From Terriglobia bacterium (GTDB lineage: Bacteria; Acidobacteriota; Terriglobia; Terriglobales; Acidobacteriaceae): a stretch of DNA of 32,949 nucleotides. The stretch spans positions 1 through 32,949 of the forward strand of contig JAJPJE010000107.1 in NCBI GenBank assembly GCA_021324365.1. Reading direction: 5' to 3'. A program made the translations under genes and the position numbers. Of the stretch, positions 15,207-24,021 are shown piece by piece; within the stretch, counting starts at the first letter, position 1, and every line of letters begins with the position of its first letter. The notes below the pieces were generated by a model. It was not told where the DNA came from. It did no database searches and worked only from the letters and a program-made list of their open reading frames with translations.

Positions 15207-17951
15207 ATGGCCGCAACATTAACTCCCGAAGTAGAGGAAAAAATGGCAACTGCAACTCCAGCTAAGACTAAGTACGTGTACTTCTTCGGCGGAGGCAAGG
15301 CCGAAGGCGATGGCAAGATGAAGGATGTTCTCGGCGGAAAAGGCGCCGGACTTGCCGAGATGACGAACGCGGGTCTGCCTGTCCCGCCGGGCTTCACGAT
15401 TCAAACCGAAGCTTGTCGTGAGTGGATGAAAGCAGGCAAAACTGCCGGCCACGTCGATCAGGAAATGGATGCGGCCCTGAAACGCCTGGAAGATCTGCAG
15501 GGACAGAAGCTGGGCGGCGGCGACAATCCTCTGCTGGTCAGCGTTCGCTCGGGCGCAAAATTCTCCATGCCGGGCATGATGGACACCATCCTAAATCTCG
15601 GCCTGAACGACCAGAGCGTGGAAGCGCTGGCAAAGCGGTCGAACAATCCGCGTTTCGCATACGACAGCTATCGCCGGTTGATCCAGATGTTCGGCAACGT
15701 GGTGATGGAGATTCCGAAGCACGCGTTCGATGAAGTCTTCGATGCGAAAAAGAAGCAGAAAAAGGCGAAGCTCGACACGGAACTCGATGCCAAGGCGCTG
15801 AAGGAAGTGGTCGAAGAGTACAAGAAGGTCGTGAAGAAGTATACCAAGCGCGACTTCCCGCAGAATGCGCACGAACAACTCGTAATGGCTCGCGATGCCG
15901 TGTTCCGCAGCTGGAATAACGATCGCGCGAAGCACTACCGCCGTATCAACAACATCGACGACATGCTGGGCACGGCTGTCAACGTTCAGGCGATGGTATT
16001 CGGAAACCTCGGCGAGACCAGCGGCACGGGCGTGGGCTTCACCCGCAATCCGGGAAATGGCAAAAAGGAATTCTATGGCGAGTTCCTTATGAATGCGCAG
16101 GGCGAGGACGTGGTTGCCGGCATCCGCACCCCGGTGCATATTAGCGAACTGGAGAAGATCAATCCCGGCGCCTACAACGAGCTGCGCGACATCACCAGCC
16201 GTCTCGAGAAGCACTACCGGGACATGCAGGATTTCGAGTTCACCATCCAGGAAGGCAAGCTTTACATGCTGCAGACCCGCAACGGCAAGCGTACGGGACT
16301 AGCGGCAGTTCGCGTTGCCATCGACATGGTGAGCGAAGGGTTGATTTCGAAAGAAGAAGGCTTTATGCGTGTCGAGCCGAACCAGTTGTATGACTTCCTG
16401 GTTCCGCGCCTCGACGAGAAGAGCACCAAGGTTGAAGTTCTGACCACGGGATTGCCGGCATCGCCTGGCGCTGCCGTCGGCCAGATCGTCTTTACGGCAG
16501 AAGACGCAGTCGAGAAGGCTGGGCACGGAAAGAAGGCTTCGGTCATCCTTGTGCGTGCAGAAACCACGCCTGAAGATATCCAGGGAATGGAAGTTGCGGC
16601 GGGTATTCTCACGTCGCGAGGCGGCATGACGTCACATGCGGCCGTCGTGACTCGCGGCATGGGTAAGTGCTGCGTGGCCGGCGCAGGCGAACTCGAAGTC
16701 AACGAGAAAACGAAGGAACTCAAGGTAAAGGGCTACACCTTCAAGGAAGGCGACTGGATTTCGCTGGATGGCACGACTGGACGCGTGATCAAGGGCAGGC
16801 TGAATACGCTTCCTGCTTCACCTGATGATCCCGATCTCCAGAAGCTCATGGGTTGGGCGGAGCAGTATCGCAAGATGGGTGTCCGCGCCAACGCTGACAT
16901 TCCTCGTGATGCGATCCAGGCGCGCGCGTTCGGCGCCGAGGGCATCGGGCTCTGCCGTACCGAGCACATGTTCTTTGCAGAAGACCGCATCGGTCACATG
17001 CGCGCGATGATTCTTGCCACGACCGAGAAAGATCGCCGCGCCGCTCTGAAGAAGCTATTGCCGATGCAGCGCGCCGATTTCACTGGCGTCTTCCGTGCGA
17101 TGGATGGCTTCCCTGTCACGATCCGCACCCTGGACCCGCCCCTACACGAGTTCCTGCCGAGCCGTGAAGAACTCATGGTGCAGATCGGGGTGCTTGAAGC
17201 GACGAAGCCGAAATCACCCAAGCTGAAGGAACTGAAGTCGTTGCTGAAGCGCGTGAACGATCTGCACGAACTCAATCCGATGCTCGGTCACCGCGGTTGC
17301 CGTCTCGGAATCACCTACCCGGAGATTACCGAGATGCAGGCGCGCGCCATCTTCGAGGCTGCCTGCAACGTCGCGAAAGAAGGCGTGAAGGTCTTCCCGG
17401 AGATCATGATTCCGCTGGTCGGCAATGTGAAGGAACTCGCCAACCAGGCCGCAATCGTGCGTCGCGTCGCGGAGGAAGTATTCACAGAGAAAGAGCGTCG
17501 CGTGGATTACCTGGTGGGAACAATGATCGAGTTGCCGCGTGCCGCCCTGGTAGCGGACGAGATCGCGAAAGAAGCCGAGTTCTTCTCATTCGGCACCAAC
17601 GATCTTACGCAGACCACGTTCGGCTTCTCGCGCGACGACATCAACAAGTTCCTGCCGACGTACCTGGCGGAAGGCATCCTGAAGCAGGATCCCTTCGCGG
17701 TGCTGGATCGCGAGGGGGTAGGACAACTAGTACGGATGGGAACCGAACGCGGCCGCAAGACCCGCGAGAAGCTCAAGGTCGGTATCTGCGGTGAGCACGG
17801 CGGCGAACCATCGTCGGTGGAATTCTGCTATCAGGTGGGCATGAACTATGTCTCGTGCTCTCCATTCCGTGTGCTGACAGCGCGTCTGGCAGCTGCACAG
17901 GCTGCTTACACCAAGGAGCACTCCGGAGCTGAAGCAGGCAGAACTAAGTAA
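15207..17951 (+). CDS. ppdK: Pyruvate, phosphate dikinase
   Basis: PPDK interconverts pyruvate + ATP + Pi and phosphoenolpyruvate + AMP + PPi in the cytoplasm. The 914-residue product has all domains: an N-terminal ATP-grasp half (GGKGAGLAEMTNAGLPVPPGF; SVRSGAKFSMPGMMDT), the swivelling phosphohistidine domain with GGMTSHAAVVTRG (His477), and the C-terminal PEP/pyruvate barrel with GLCRTEHMFF, GHRGCRLG, FGTNDLTQ and the active-site Cys884 in YVSCSPFRV. ATG 15207 has AAAGGA upstream at 8 nt; ATG 15243 is also preceded by GAGG and cannot be excluded. The 26-bp gap from glyS and the terminator after it place it at the end of the recO-glyQS cluster. Confidence 0.96.
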   Translation: MAATLTPEVEEKMATATPAKTKYVYFFGGGKAEGDGKMKDVLGGKGAGLAEMTNAGLPVPPGFTIQTEACREWMKAGKTAGHVDQEMDAALKRLEDLQGQKLGGGDNPLLVSVRSGAKFSMPGMMDTILNLGLNDQSVEALAKRSNNPRFAYDSYRRLIQMFGNVVMEIPKHAFDEVFDAKKKQKKAKLDTELDAKALKEVVEEYKKVVKKYTKRDFPQNAHEQLVMARDAVFRSWNNDRAKHYRRINNIDDMLGTAVNVQAMVFGNLGETSGTGVGFTRNPGNGKKEFYGEFLMNAQGEDVVAGIRTPVHISELEKINPGAYNELRDITSRLEKHYRDMQDFEFTIQEGKLYMLQTRNGKRTGLAAVRVAIDMVSEGLISKEEGFMRVEPNQLYDFLVPRLDEKSTKVEVLTTGLPASPGAAVGQIVFTAEDAVEKAGHGKKASVILVRAETTPEDIQGMEVAAGILTSRGGMTSHAAVVTRGMGKCCVAGAGELEVNEKTKELKVKGYTFKEGDWISLDGTTGRVIKGRLNTLPASPDDPDLQKLMGWAEQYRKMGVRANADIPRDAIQARAFGAEGIGLCRTEHMFFAEDRIGHMRAMILATTEKDRRAALKKLLPMQRADFTGVFRAMDGFPVTIRTLDPPLHEFLPSREELMVQIGVLEATKPKSPKLKELKSLLKRVNDLHELNPMLGHRGCRLGITYPEITEMQARAIFEAACNVAKEGVKVFPEIMIPLVGNVKELANQAAIVRRVAEEVFTEKERRVDYLVGTMIELPRAALVADEIAKEAEFFSFGTNDLTQTTFGFSRDDINKFLPTYLAEGILKQDPFAVLDREGVGQLVRMGTERGRKTREKLKVGICGEHGGEPSSVEFCYQVGMNYVSCSPFRVLTARLAAAQAAYTKEHSGAEAGRTK

Positions 17952-17980
17952 GTGGTTGTTGATTAGTGGCTAGTGGTAAG
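17952..17980. repeat. Short GTGGTTGTTGATTAGTGGCTAGTGG spacer words
   Basis: Immediately after the ppdK stop is a short run of GTGG/GATTAGTGGCTAGTGG words like those at 11693-11780 and 12773-12950. It ends where the terminator stem begins. Confidence 0.4.
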
Positions 17981-18010
17981 AAGGCCCGGTGAAAGCCGGG
18001 CCTTTCTGTT
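17981..18010 (+). terminator. Intrinsic terminator after ppdK
   Basis: AAGGCCCGG (17981-17989) pairs with CCGGGCCTT (17996-18004) around loop TGAAAG, followed by TCTGTT. The stem is strong and the T-tract is interrupted. It lies 30 bp after the ppdK stop. Confidence 0.8.
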
Positions 18011-18140
18011 GTGGCGGCGATGGTGAGCGAAGCGAATCCATCTGCTGGTTCGCTTGGAGCAGCAACTCCAGCAAGTGGAAAACCATCCAGAACAGGTGTC
18101 CTGTAGCATCCACCCACGTCTATAACGCAGGAGGATGGCT

Positions 18141-18614
18141 ATGCAGAGCGTGTCGGCAAAAATGGCCCCGGCTAAGAGAAGCCTGTGGCCTGCAATTCTG
18201 ATCGGCGGAGGTGTCGCCGGAACCTTCGACATCATTTCAGCATTTATCACCTATGGCTGGGGTGTTCCGCGGGCGATTGCCAGCGGCGTGCTTGGATCGA
18301 AGGCCTTCCAGGGTGGAACTGGCGCGTGGATTCTCGGACTGGCGCTGCACTTCGTGATCGCGCTCGGCGCCGCTACGATCTATTGCTATGCGAGTCGGAA
18401 ACTGGAGTTTCTTGCACCGCATTTCTTCGTCTGCGGACTGTTTTTTGGAATCGCAATTTTCCTCGTGATGAACCTCATCGTCCTGCCACTTTCCGCCGTG
18501 CCGTTCAAGGTCGGGCCCTTTAGTGTGAGGGGTATGATCCAGGGACTACTGGTTCACATGTTCTTGATCGGTCTGCCGATTTCGTTCAGCTTGCGAAAAT
18601 TTGGTAGCAGATGA
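18141..18614 (+). CDS. Small integral membrane protein of unknown function, about four helices
   Basis: The 157-residue product has about four hydrophobic segments: LWPAILIGGGVAGTFDIISAF, WILGLALHFVIALGAATIY, FFVCGLFFGIAIFLVMNLIVLPL and MIQGLLVHMFLIGLPISFSL. There is a basic N terminus and a basic last turn. I do not recognise a named family. Start choice: GGAGG touches ATG 18135 directly, but stands at 6-nt spacing from the in-frame ATG 18141, so 18141 is the likely start. It is a lone gene between the ppdK terminator and a convergent peptidase gene. A transport or membrane-structure role would be a guess. Confidence 0.75.
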   Translation: MQSVSAKMAPAKRSLWPAILIGGGVAGTFDIISAFITYGWGVPRAIASGVLGSKAFQGGTGAWILGLALHFVIALGAATIYCYASRKLEFLAPHFFVCGLFFGIAIFLVMNLIVLPLSAVPFKVGPFSVRGMIQGLLVHMFLIGLPISFSLRKFGSR

Positions 18615-18630
18615 GTCCGCGAAAGTGAAT

Positions 18631-18665
18631 CCCAGGTTAGCGCCAACTGACGGCACGAACCTGGG
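18631..18665. terminator. Candidate bidirectional hairpin between convergent genes
   Basis: CCCAGGTT (18631-18638) pairs with AACCTGGG (18658-18665), with GCC/GGC pairing inside the 19-nt loop. It lies between the stops at 18614 (+) and 18689 (-). It lacks a T-run, so termination is inferred from position. Confidence 0.4.
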
Positions 18666-18688
18666 CACAACTCAAATGTGCTCGCCGA

Positions 18689-20341
18689 CTATTTCCCGCT
18701 CGTACTACCAATGAAGTTATCTACGTCGTCGTGCATCTTCTTCAGCGATGGCGTGTTGAGATACACCATGTGTCCCGAATCATAGGTCGCGTAAGAAATG
18801 TTTTTGCGGTACGTGTCGGGTAGGTCCAGATGGTCCATGGTGTAGTTCGCGGCCAGATACGGCGTGGCCAGGTCGTAGTAGCCCTCCAGAACGAAAACCT
18901 TCAGGTACGGATTCTTGACCATCGCCTGGCGGAGCGCGCTTGCGGTATCCGGGAATCCTGCTCCGGCAGACCCCCAGTTCCACTCAAACACGTGCTCGCC
19001 ATAAGCGTCACGCGCCGAAACGTAGTAAGGAACATCAGATTTGTAATTGAGCTCACTACTTAAGTAGTGGTAGAACACCGACGTGAAGGGTGGTTCCGTC
19101 GCCGACCCGGTCGGATCATAAAATCGGGTCTGCAGAAAGCCGTCAGGATCAGGTGCGCTGTAGCGGCCGTCGAGGCGCCCTACCCGTAGTTGCTGATCGG
19201 CGAGCAGGTAGTGCGTGAACGTCATTACGTCGACCCTCAGGTTCGCCCACTCGATGACCTCTTTGCTAAGCCCGGTGTAGTGCGCCAGTTTGTCGACGAT
19301 GTTCTGATGCTCCTGCTGCGTCAGCGCATCTCCCTTTGCAAGTGCCAGCGTGTACTCGTTCATTGCCCACTGTTCTGCCTCCTTGCGGCTCTGCTCCAGA
19401 TTTTGCGTCAGGTCGGGAGCAAGCTTGTGATGATAAGCGGCGATCATCATGTAAGACGGGATAAGCAGGGGATAAGGAACATCGTTTGTCTTGTTGAACT
19501 CCAGGGTCTCAAAGCTCAGAACTGTGGAGAGCAGGGTGATCCCATTGAAGGAAATTCCGTGAGACGCGAGATATCCTGCAACTCCCGCTGACCGCGTGGT
19601 TCCGTAGCTTTCACCGAAGAGATACAGCGGTGATGCCCAGCGCTGATTTCGCGTGATGTACAGGCGGATGAATTCGCCGAACGACTCGATGTCGCCCTTT
19701 ACGCTCCAGAATTTCTTTGCTTCCTCCAAACTGGCGAAGCGGCTGTACCCGGTTCCAATGGCGTCGACCAGAACCAGATCGGTTCTGTCGAGAATGCTCT
19801 CGGTATTGTCTTCGAGTCGGTAGGGAGCAGGGGGCATTGATCCATCCGGCTTCAGGACGACCTTGCGCGGACCGAGTGCGCCCATATGGAGCCAGATCGA
19901 TGACGCTCCCGGGCCACCGTTGAACGCGAACGTCAGGGGCCGCTGTCCTGCCGGGACGCCTTCTTCTGTGTAGGCAACGTAGAACATCAGCGCTTCCGTA
20001 TTACCGACGGCATTCTTGATGGGAAGCTTGCCGACAGTAGCCGTGTAACGAATGGTGCGGCCGCCGATCACGATCTGATGATGTGTAATGACCGGAGAGG
20101 GTTCCGTCATATCGAAGTGCAGGTTCTGCGGAGTTGCCTTGAGAGCCTCGGGCGCTGCGCTCTTCTCTGCCTGAGCCTGCTCGGGAGTATGGCGAGGTTC
20201 TTCTGGCTTCGGGTTCGTTGTTTCAGTTGGGCTGGTTTTTTCAACCTGCGGCTTCGGTGGTTTCTTCTGCTGCGCGAACGTAGGCAAGGAAAAGGCGATC
20301 AGCAGTAAAAACGCGATTCGCATCGTGTGGTTTCGACTCAT
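18689..20341 (-). CDS. Secreted S10-family serine carboxypeptidase
   Basis: Peptidase family S10 (alpha/beta-hydrolase fold) removes C-terminal residues from peptides. The 550-residue product has a signal peptide (RIAFLLLIAFSLPTFAQ), a Lys/Pro/Glu-rich linker to about residue 70, then the fold. The oxyanion-hole motif is FAFNGGPGASSIWLHMG, the nucleophile elbow is LFGESYGTTR (Ser245), the acid is in LEGYYDLATP (Asp490) and the base in YDSGHMVYL (His524). The complete triad suggests an active enzyme in the periplasm or outside. ATG 20341 has GGAG 13 nt upstream; ATG 20323, at the basic start of the signal peptide, is the alternative. No operon partner is evident. Confidence 0.93.
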   Translation of the reverse strand: MSRNHTMRIAFLLLIAFSLPTFAQQKKPPKPQVEKTSPTETTNPKPEEPRHTPEQAQAEKSAAPEALKATPQNLHFDMTEPSPVITHHQIVIGGRTIRYTATVGKLPIKNAVGNTEALMFYVAYTEEGVPAGQRPLTFAFNGGPGASSIWLHMGALGPRKVVLKPDGSMPPAPYRLEDNTESILDRTDLVLVDAIGTGYSRFASLEEAKKFWSVKGDIESFGEFIRLYITRNQRWASPLYLFGESYGTTRSAGVAGYLASHGISFNGITLLSTVLSFETLEFNKTNDVPYPLLIPSYMMIAAYHHKLAPDLTQNLEQSRKEAEQWAMNEYTLALAKGDALTQQEHQNIVDKLAHYTGLSKEVIEWANLRVDVMTFTHYLLADQQLRVGRLDGRYSAPDPDGFLQTRFYDPTGSATEPPFTSVFYHYLSSELNYKSDVPYYVSARDAYGEHVFEWNWGSAGAGFPDTASALRQAMVKNPYLKVFVLEGYYDLATPYLAANYTMDHLDLPDTYRKNISYATYDSGHMVYLNTPSLKKMHDDVDNFIGSTSGK

Positions 20342-20464
20342 TTGGGCGCAAACTCCGGCAACGAAGTGCGACGGTCGATTTCGCCGGCCGTCGGGAAAAC
20401 CTGCAATTGTATCGTGATCGAAAGGATTATGCTTTCACTGGGAAGAGATTTTTGAAATCGAGTG

Positions 20465-21058
20465 TCATTGAACTTTCTGGAGCCGGGCGATGAGTTTCTG
20501 CGCGAGGTTCTCCTCGGATTCCGACCACAGCACGCGGCCTGTGATCCCGCAGTTCTTTTCCACATTGCTGGTAAACTGGACGAGCTTCTGGACGTTCGCC
20601 CGTACGCGCGCTTCTTCTACGGCGGTGAATTCGATGTCCTCGTAAAGGAATGGTGTGTCGAGTCCGAAATCGATCTGCACATGTCCATTCTGCTGATAGC
20701 TGCCCTCATCGAACTCGGTACCGTTCGCGATAATGCGTACAAGAGAAGGTGACAGCGACCACTGGTTGGTTTCTTCGCTGGGCGACCACAGATCCCAATA
20801 GGTTTCGAAGACGTAGGCATAATCCGTGTGGAGAAGATCGCCGGCCATGGCGACCGCCTGCTCTGCGTCCAGGCCCGGGCGGAAGCGCCGTTCAAGAATG
20901 CTGGCTTCGGTCCAGGAAACGGGTTGCACGATGACGCCGGCTACACCGGGACGCGTAGAGGAATAGGGGAATTGCTTCAGGATAGAGAGCGCGCGCGGCA
21001 GCATCTCCGGCGCGGCGAAACTCGGAAACCAAACAGTAAGATAAAGAGGGTCAGGCAT
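20465..21058 (-). CDS. Hypothetical protein, cytoplasmic, unknown family
   Basis: The 197-residue product has no signal peptide or membrane segment. It begins DPLYLTVWFPSFAAPEMLPR and contains a Trp/Tyr-rich centre (DYAYVFETYWDLWSP) and an acidic, mixed alpha/beta composition, ending in a helical segment with LAQKLIARLQ. I do not recognise the family. Codon use and good third-position GC bias resemble those of the neighbours, which supports a real gene. It lies 124 bp upstream of the S10 peptidase gene on the same strand and is divergent from the broken rmlD-like gene. There is no convincing Shine-Dalgarno at ATG 21058. Confidence 0.7.
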   Translation of the reverse strand: MPDPLYLTVWFPSFAAPEMLPRALSILKQFPYSSTRPGVAGVIVQPVSWTEASILERRFRPGLDAEQAVAMAGDLLHTDYAYVFETYWDLWSPSEETNQWSLSPSLVRIIANGTEFDEGSYQQNGHVQIDFGLDTPFLYEDIEFTAVEEARVRANVQKLVQFTSNVEKNCGITGRVLWSESEENLAQKLIARLQKVQ

Positions 21059-21160
21059 AGCTTGCTGTGGCGAACGGCTGGCTCACCCCAATTTGATTGT
21101 AACCGCTCGCACCCGTTTTCGCTGCAGCACTGAGTTTGTTATGGTGCGGGCGATGGAGGG

Positions 21161-21999
21161 ATGGTGCGAATCGCGATTACCGGAGCGGCGGGATTGTTCG
21201 GCAAAGGTCTGCAGAAGGTGATGGAAGAGGCCCATGAAGTGACCGGCTTGCGGCATTCGGAGCTGGATATCACCGAACGCGATCAGGTGTTGCGGGTGTT
21301 CACAGAACTAGGACCGGAGTTGATCGTGCATACTGCAGCGCTGCCCGATATCGATTACTGCGAAACGCACCCTGACGAAGCGCAACTGGTCAACGTGCAA
21401 GGAACAAGAAACCTTGTCGATGCTGCCGTTGTAACAGGTGCAGGGCTTGTACATATTTCCACCGACGCAGTATTTGATGGGCAGAAGCGGACGCCGTACG
21501 TTGAGAGTGACGTCACTAACCCCATCAGTGTTTACGGCCACTAAACTCGACGCAGAGCGTGCGGTTCAGCGTTATCCAAAGCATTGGATATTCCGAGTGT
21601 CGGTTCTGTTTGGTCCGGGCAAAGACAACTTCGTGAGCAAGGCCATTGCGCGCGTGCGTGCCGGACAGAAACATCTCGTCGCTTCCGACCAGCTGGGTTC
21701 GGCGACCTACACAATCGATGCGGGCCGAAAAATCCTCGAAGTTGTAGTAGCCAGGAAGTACGGGCTCTATCACCTCTGTAATACGGGGCCGTGTACGCGC
21801 CTTGAACTGGCACAGGAAACGATCCGGCGGGCCGGACTCGATGCAGCGCTGATCGAAGGGGTTCCGGGGGGCTCGATGGGGGCCCGGACCAAGACTGAAG
21901 TATGCTGTCATGGAGATGAAAGCACTTCGTGATAATGGATTTGTGCTGCCGCGACCGTGGAAGGAGGCGCTGTCAGACTACTTGCGTAATGAGATTTGA
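21161..21999 (+). pseudogene. rmlD: RmlD-like dTDP-4-dehydrorhamnose reductase gene broken by two indels
   Basis: Three consecutive frames encode one RmlD/SDR-extended protein. Frame one (21161-21538) gives the Rossmann start RIAITGAAGLFGKGLQ, then HTAALPDIDYCE and HISTDAVFDG, and reaches TNPISVYG. There two bases appear to be missing (at 21538-21540), in the middle of the catalytic Y-G-x-T-K. The second frame continues TKLDAERAV, RVSVLFGPGKDNFV and LYHLCNTG. One extra G in the G-run 21878-21882 then shifts to the third frame, which gives the expected C terminus RLKYAVMEMKALRDNGF and ends at TGA 21999. The family reduces dTDP-4-keto sugars for cell-surface rhamnose. GTG 21164 may be the original start, since GGAGGG adjoins ATG 21161. 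True decay and sequencing error cannot be separated here. Confidence 0.85.
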
Positions 22000-22080
22000 G
22001 AGCGGATCAATTCGAAGAAACAGAAGACACGAAGGAACTTGATTAAATTAGCGCTACCGAAAAATCCAAGGAGGAGAGTT

Positions 22081-22860
22081 TTGATCGTGAGGCGATTGAG
22101 AACCGCAGGGCGGTTATGTGTGTTGCTTTTGTTTGGCAGTTTAGGTCTATATGCGCAATATCTTCAGGCAGTCCCGAAACCAACTCCGGATAATGCGGAG
22201 CAGAGAGCGACAGTCATGTGGAAATGGTTGCAGGATTGGCCCAATCTCGCGCGGTATCGGCAGGCGGATCAGGAACTCGGCGCGCCAAAAGCGGGTGAAC
22301 ATCGCGTCGTGTTCATGGGCGATTCGATTACGGACATGTGGAACCTAGCTCAATACTTTCCCGGCAAGCCGTATGTAAATCGCGGGATCAGCGGCCAGAC
22401 GACCTCGCAGATGCTGGTGCGCTTTCGCCAGGACGTGATCGATCTTCATCCTAAAGTCGTCGTAGTCCTTGCGGGGACTAACGATATCGCAGGCAACACT
22501 GGACCGATCACGCTGGAAGAAATTGAGCGGAACTTCCAGTCAATGTCCGACTTGGCACACGCGAACGGCATCAAGTTAGTGCTGTCATCGATCACGCCGA
22601 TTAACAATTACACGTTGCGATCAAAATTGTTTTTTGCGGAACGCTCACCCGAAAAGATCGTCGCCCTGAACAAGTGGCTCAAACAGTATGCGAGCGAGCA
22701 CGGGTATATGTATCTCGATTACTTCACGCCGATGGTGGACGAAAATGGCATGCTGAAGAAAGATCTGGCCTCGGACGGTCTGCACCCGAACGATACCGGA
22801 TACAAGATCATGGTCCCATTAGCTGAGAAGGCCATTGAGCAGGCAATGGCAGGGGCGTGA
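22081..22860 (+). CDS. Secreted SGNH/GDSL-family esterase
   Basis: The product (259 residues from TTG 22081) has a basic start and signal peptide (LCVLLLFGSLGLYAQ) and all SGNH hydrolase blocks. Block I is VVFMGDSITD (nucleophile Ser82), block II is NRGISGQTT with its oxyanion Gly, block III is LAGTNDIAG (Asn134) and block V is SDGLHPNDTGY (Asp232, His235). It is close in style to PAF-acetylhydrolase-like and acyl-/carbohydrate-esterase members; the substrate is not deducible. TTG 22081 is preferred because AGGAGG lies 6 nt before it. TTG 22039 would add 14 residues, and GTG 22087 is a weaker alternative. It follows the broken rmlD-like gene on the same strand. Confidence 0.92.
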   Translation: MIVRRLRTAGRLCVLLLFGSLGLYAQYLQAVPKPTPDNAEQRATVMWKWLQDWPNLARYRQADQELGAPKAGEHRVVFMGDSITDMWNLAQYFPGKPYVNRGISGQTTSQMLVRFRQDVIDLHPKVVVVLAGTNDIAGNTGPITLEEIERNFQSMSDLAHANGIKLVLSSITPINNYTLRSKLFFAERSPEKIVALNKWLKQYASEHGYMYLDYFTPMVDENGMLKKDLASDGLHPNDTGYKIMVPLAEKAIEQAMAGA

Positions 22861-22876
22861 CGCTTGTATTTCTCTC

Positions 22877-22894
22877 GTCGCCAAAGTAGGCGAC
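22877..22894. terminator. Small hairpin between convergent SGNH and nrfD genes
   Basis: GTCGCC (22877-22882) and GGCGAC (22889-22894) form a 6-bp stem around AAAGTA in the 60-bp gap between the stops at 22860 and 22921. It has no T-run and is weak as a terminator call. Confidence 0.3.
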
Positions 22895-22920
22895 AGGGTG
22901 GGGTACGCTTAGTGCTTCCG

Positions 22921-24021
22921 CTATGCGCGCCTGGGTTCACGTACGGCTTCGACCATGCGTGCCGGGAGGGGCTTCTCCTGCGGGCGCTTGTCCTCCACCT
23001 CCAGCGGCAGTCGCCAGTCTTTGGTTGACGCGCGACCCGCGGACATCCATGCGTAGCGTGTGAGCACGGATCCGGCGATGCCACAGCATGCGGCGAGTTT
23101 TCTCAGGCTGTCCGAGTTCTTCGAGAATACTGCTGCCAATCTCAGCAGCAAAGGCGTCGGGCCGGAGAGCACGCCTCCGGCCCGCGTGAGAAATCCGCTG
23201 CGGCCTCGCTTCAGTGGAGTGAGTACACGATTCGAATCGCTTTCAATATTGAAGCCTTCCCAGCTTTCGAAAGCAGACGCCAGAATGCCGAGCCAGTTTA
23301 GCGCTGCATTTTCGTTTCCCATTAACTCGAGCACCGACACGCCAGCCTGTAGACCCGACATGCCAAAGTGGACCGGAAGGGTCTTTACATTTTTATTCCA
23401 GACAGGAACGGCTGAGGCACCAATAAGAACGCCGGTGTAGTTGTGCAGGGGAAGCCCGAGGAGGGCTGCCATGCCCTGGCTGATTTCGCCGACGATGCGA
23501 ATGGGAAGCCAGTCATAGCGGCTGCGCAACAATTTCGCGAAGGTAGCGGCGCCGGCCGCGCTGCCGAATGCAGTGAGCGTCCACGCGCCAACACTCATCG
23601 GGCTCTGCAGCTTGAACACGCGCAGCATCCCAAGGAAGCGTTTCGGCCGTCCGAGATCGGAAATCAACAGGACCGACGAGAGAGCTGCGCCGCCGACCGC
23701 AATCCAGCGCGCATCTTGCGCGAGCTTGTCATCATCGGCAATCCAGTCGGCGAGAGCGGCGATAACAGCGGCCGCGCCGGCCGCGCCGCCCACCGCGAAG
23801 TAGAGTGGAATCTCCCATGTCCACGGGGGCTGCTTCAGCAGCGGTATACCGTAGTATCCCGTTTCCACGCTCGCCCGAGGAAAAGGAGCGCCTTCAGGGT
23901 GCACACCCACGTGCTCGACTCTGCCTTTGCGCTCGGCCTGGCTACGAAGTTCATGCAACCGCGCCTCACTGGTTGCGGTCGGTTGTCGTTGCTTTTGAGA
24001 TTCCGACGGCCAGGTACTCAT
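22921..24021 (-). CDS. nrfD: NrfD-type membrane subunit of formate dehydrogenase
   Basis: The 366-residue product has a polar N-terminal 65 residues, then PPWTWEIPLYFAVGGAAGA, the typical NrfD/PsrC entry, followed by SDLGRPKRFLGMLRVFK and SPMSVGAW, NrfD signatures, and about eight hydrophobic segments. NrfD proteins anchor ferredoxin-like subunits and pass electrons to or from membrane quinones. This replaces the cytochrome b subunit (FdnI) of the E. coli enzyme. Its start overlaps the stop of the ferredoxin-subunit gene by 4 nt (24018-24021), showing translational coupling. It is the last gene of the operon; the C terminus is polar and Arg/Glu-rich. Confidence 0.9.
   Translation of the reverse strand: MSTWPSESQKQRQPTATSEARLHELRSQAERKGRVEHVGVHPEGAPFPRASVETGYYGIPLLKQPPWTWEIPLYFAVGGAAGAAAVIAALADWIADDDKLAQDARWIAVGGAALSSVLLISDLGRPKRFLGMLRVFKLQSPMSVGAWTLTAFGSAAGAATFAKLLRSRYDWLPIRIVGEISQGMAALLGLPLHNYTGVLIGASAVPVWNKNVKTLPVHFGMSGLQAGVSVLELMGNENAALNWLGILASAFESWEGFNIESDSNRVLTPLKRGRSGFLTRAGGVLSGPTPLLLRLAAVFSKNSDSLRKLAACCGIAGSVLTRYAWMSAGRASTKDWRLPLEVEDKRPQEKPLPARMVEAVREPRRA

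Noticed and set aside
21530-21890. Programmed frameshifting in the rmlD-like gene
   Set aside because: No slippery heptamer or stimulatory structure is visible, two independent shifts would be needed, and the family is not known to frameshift.
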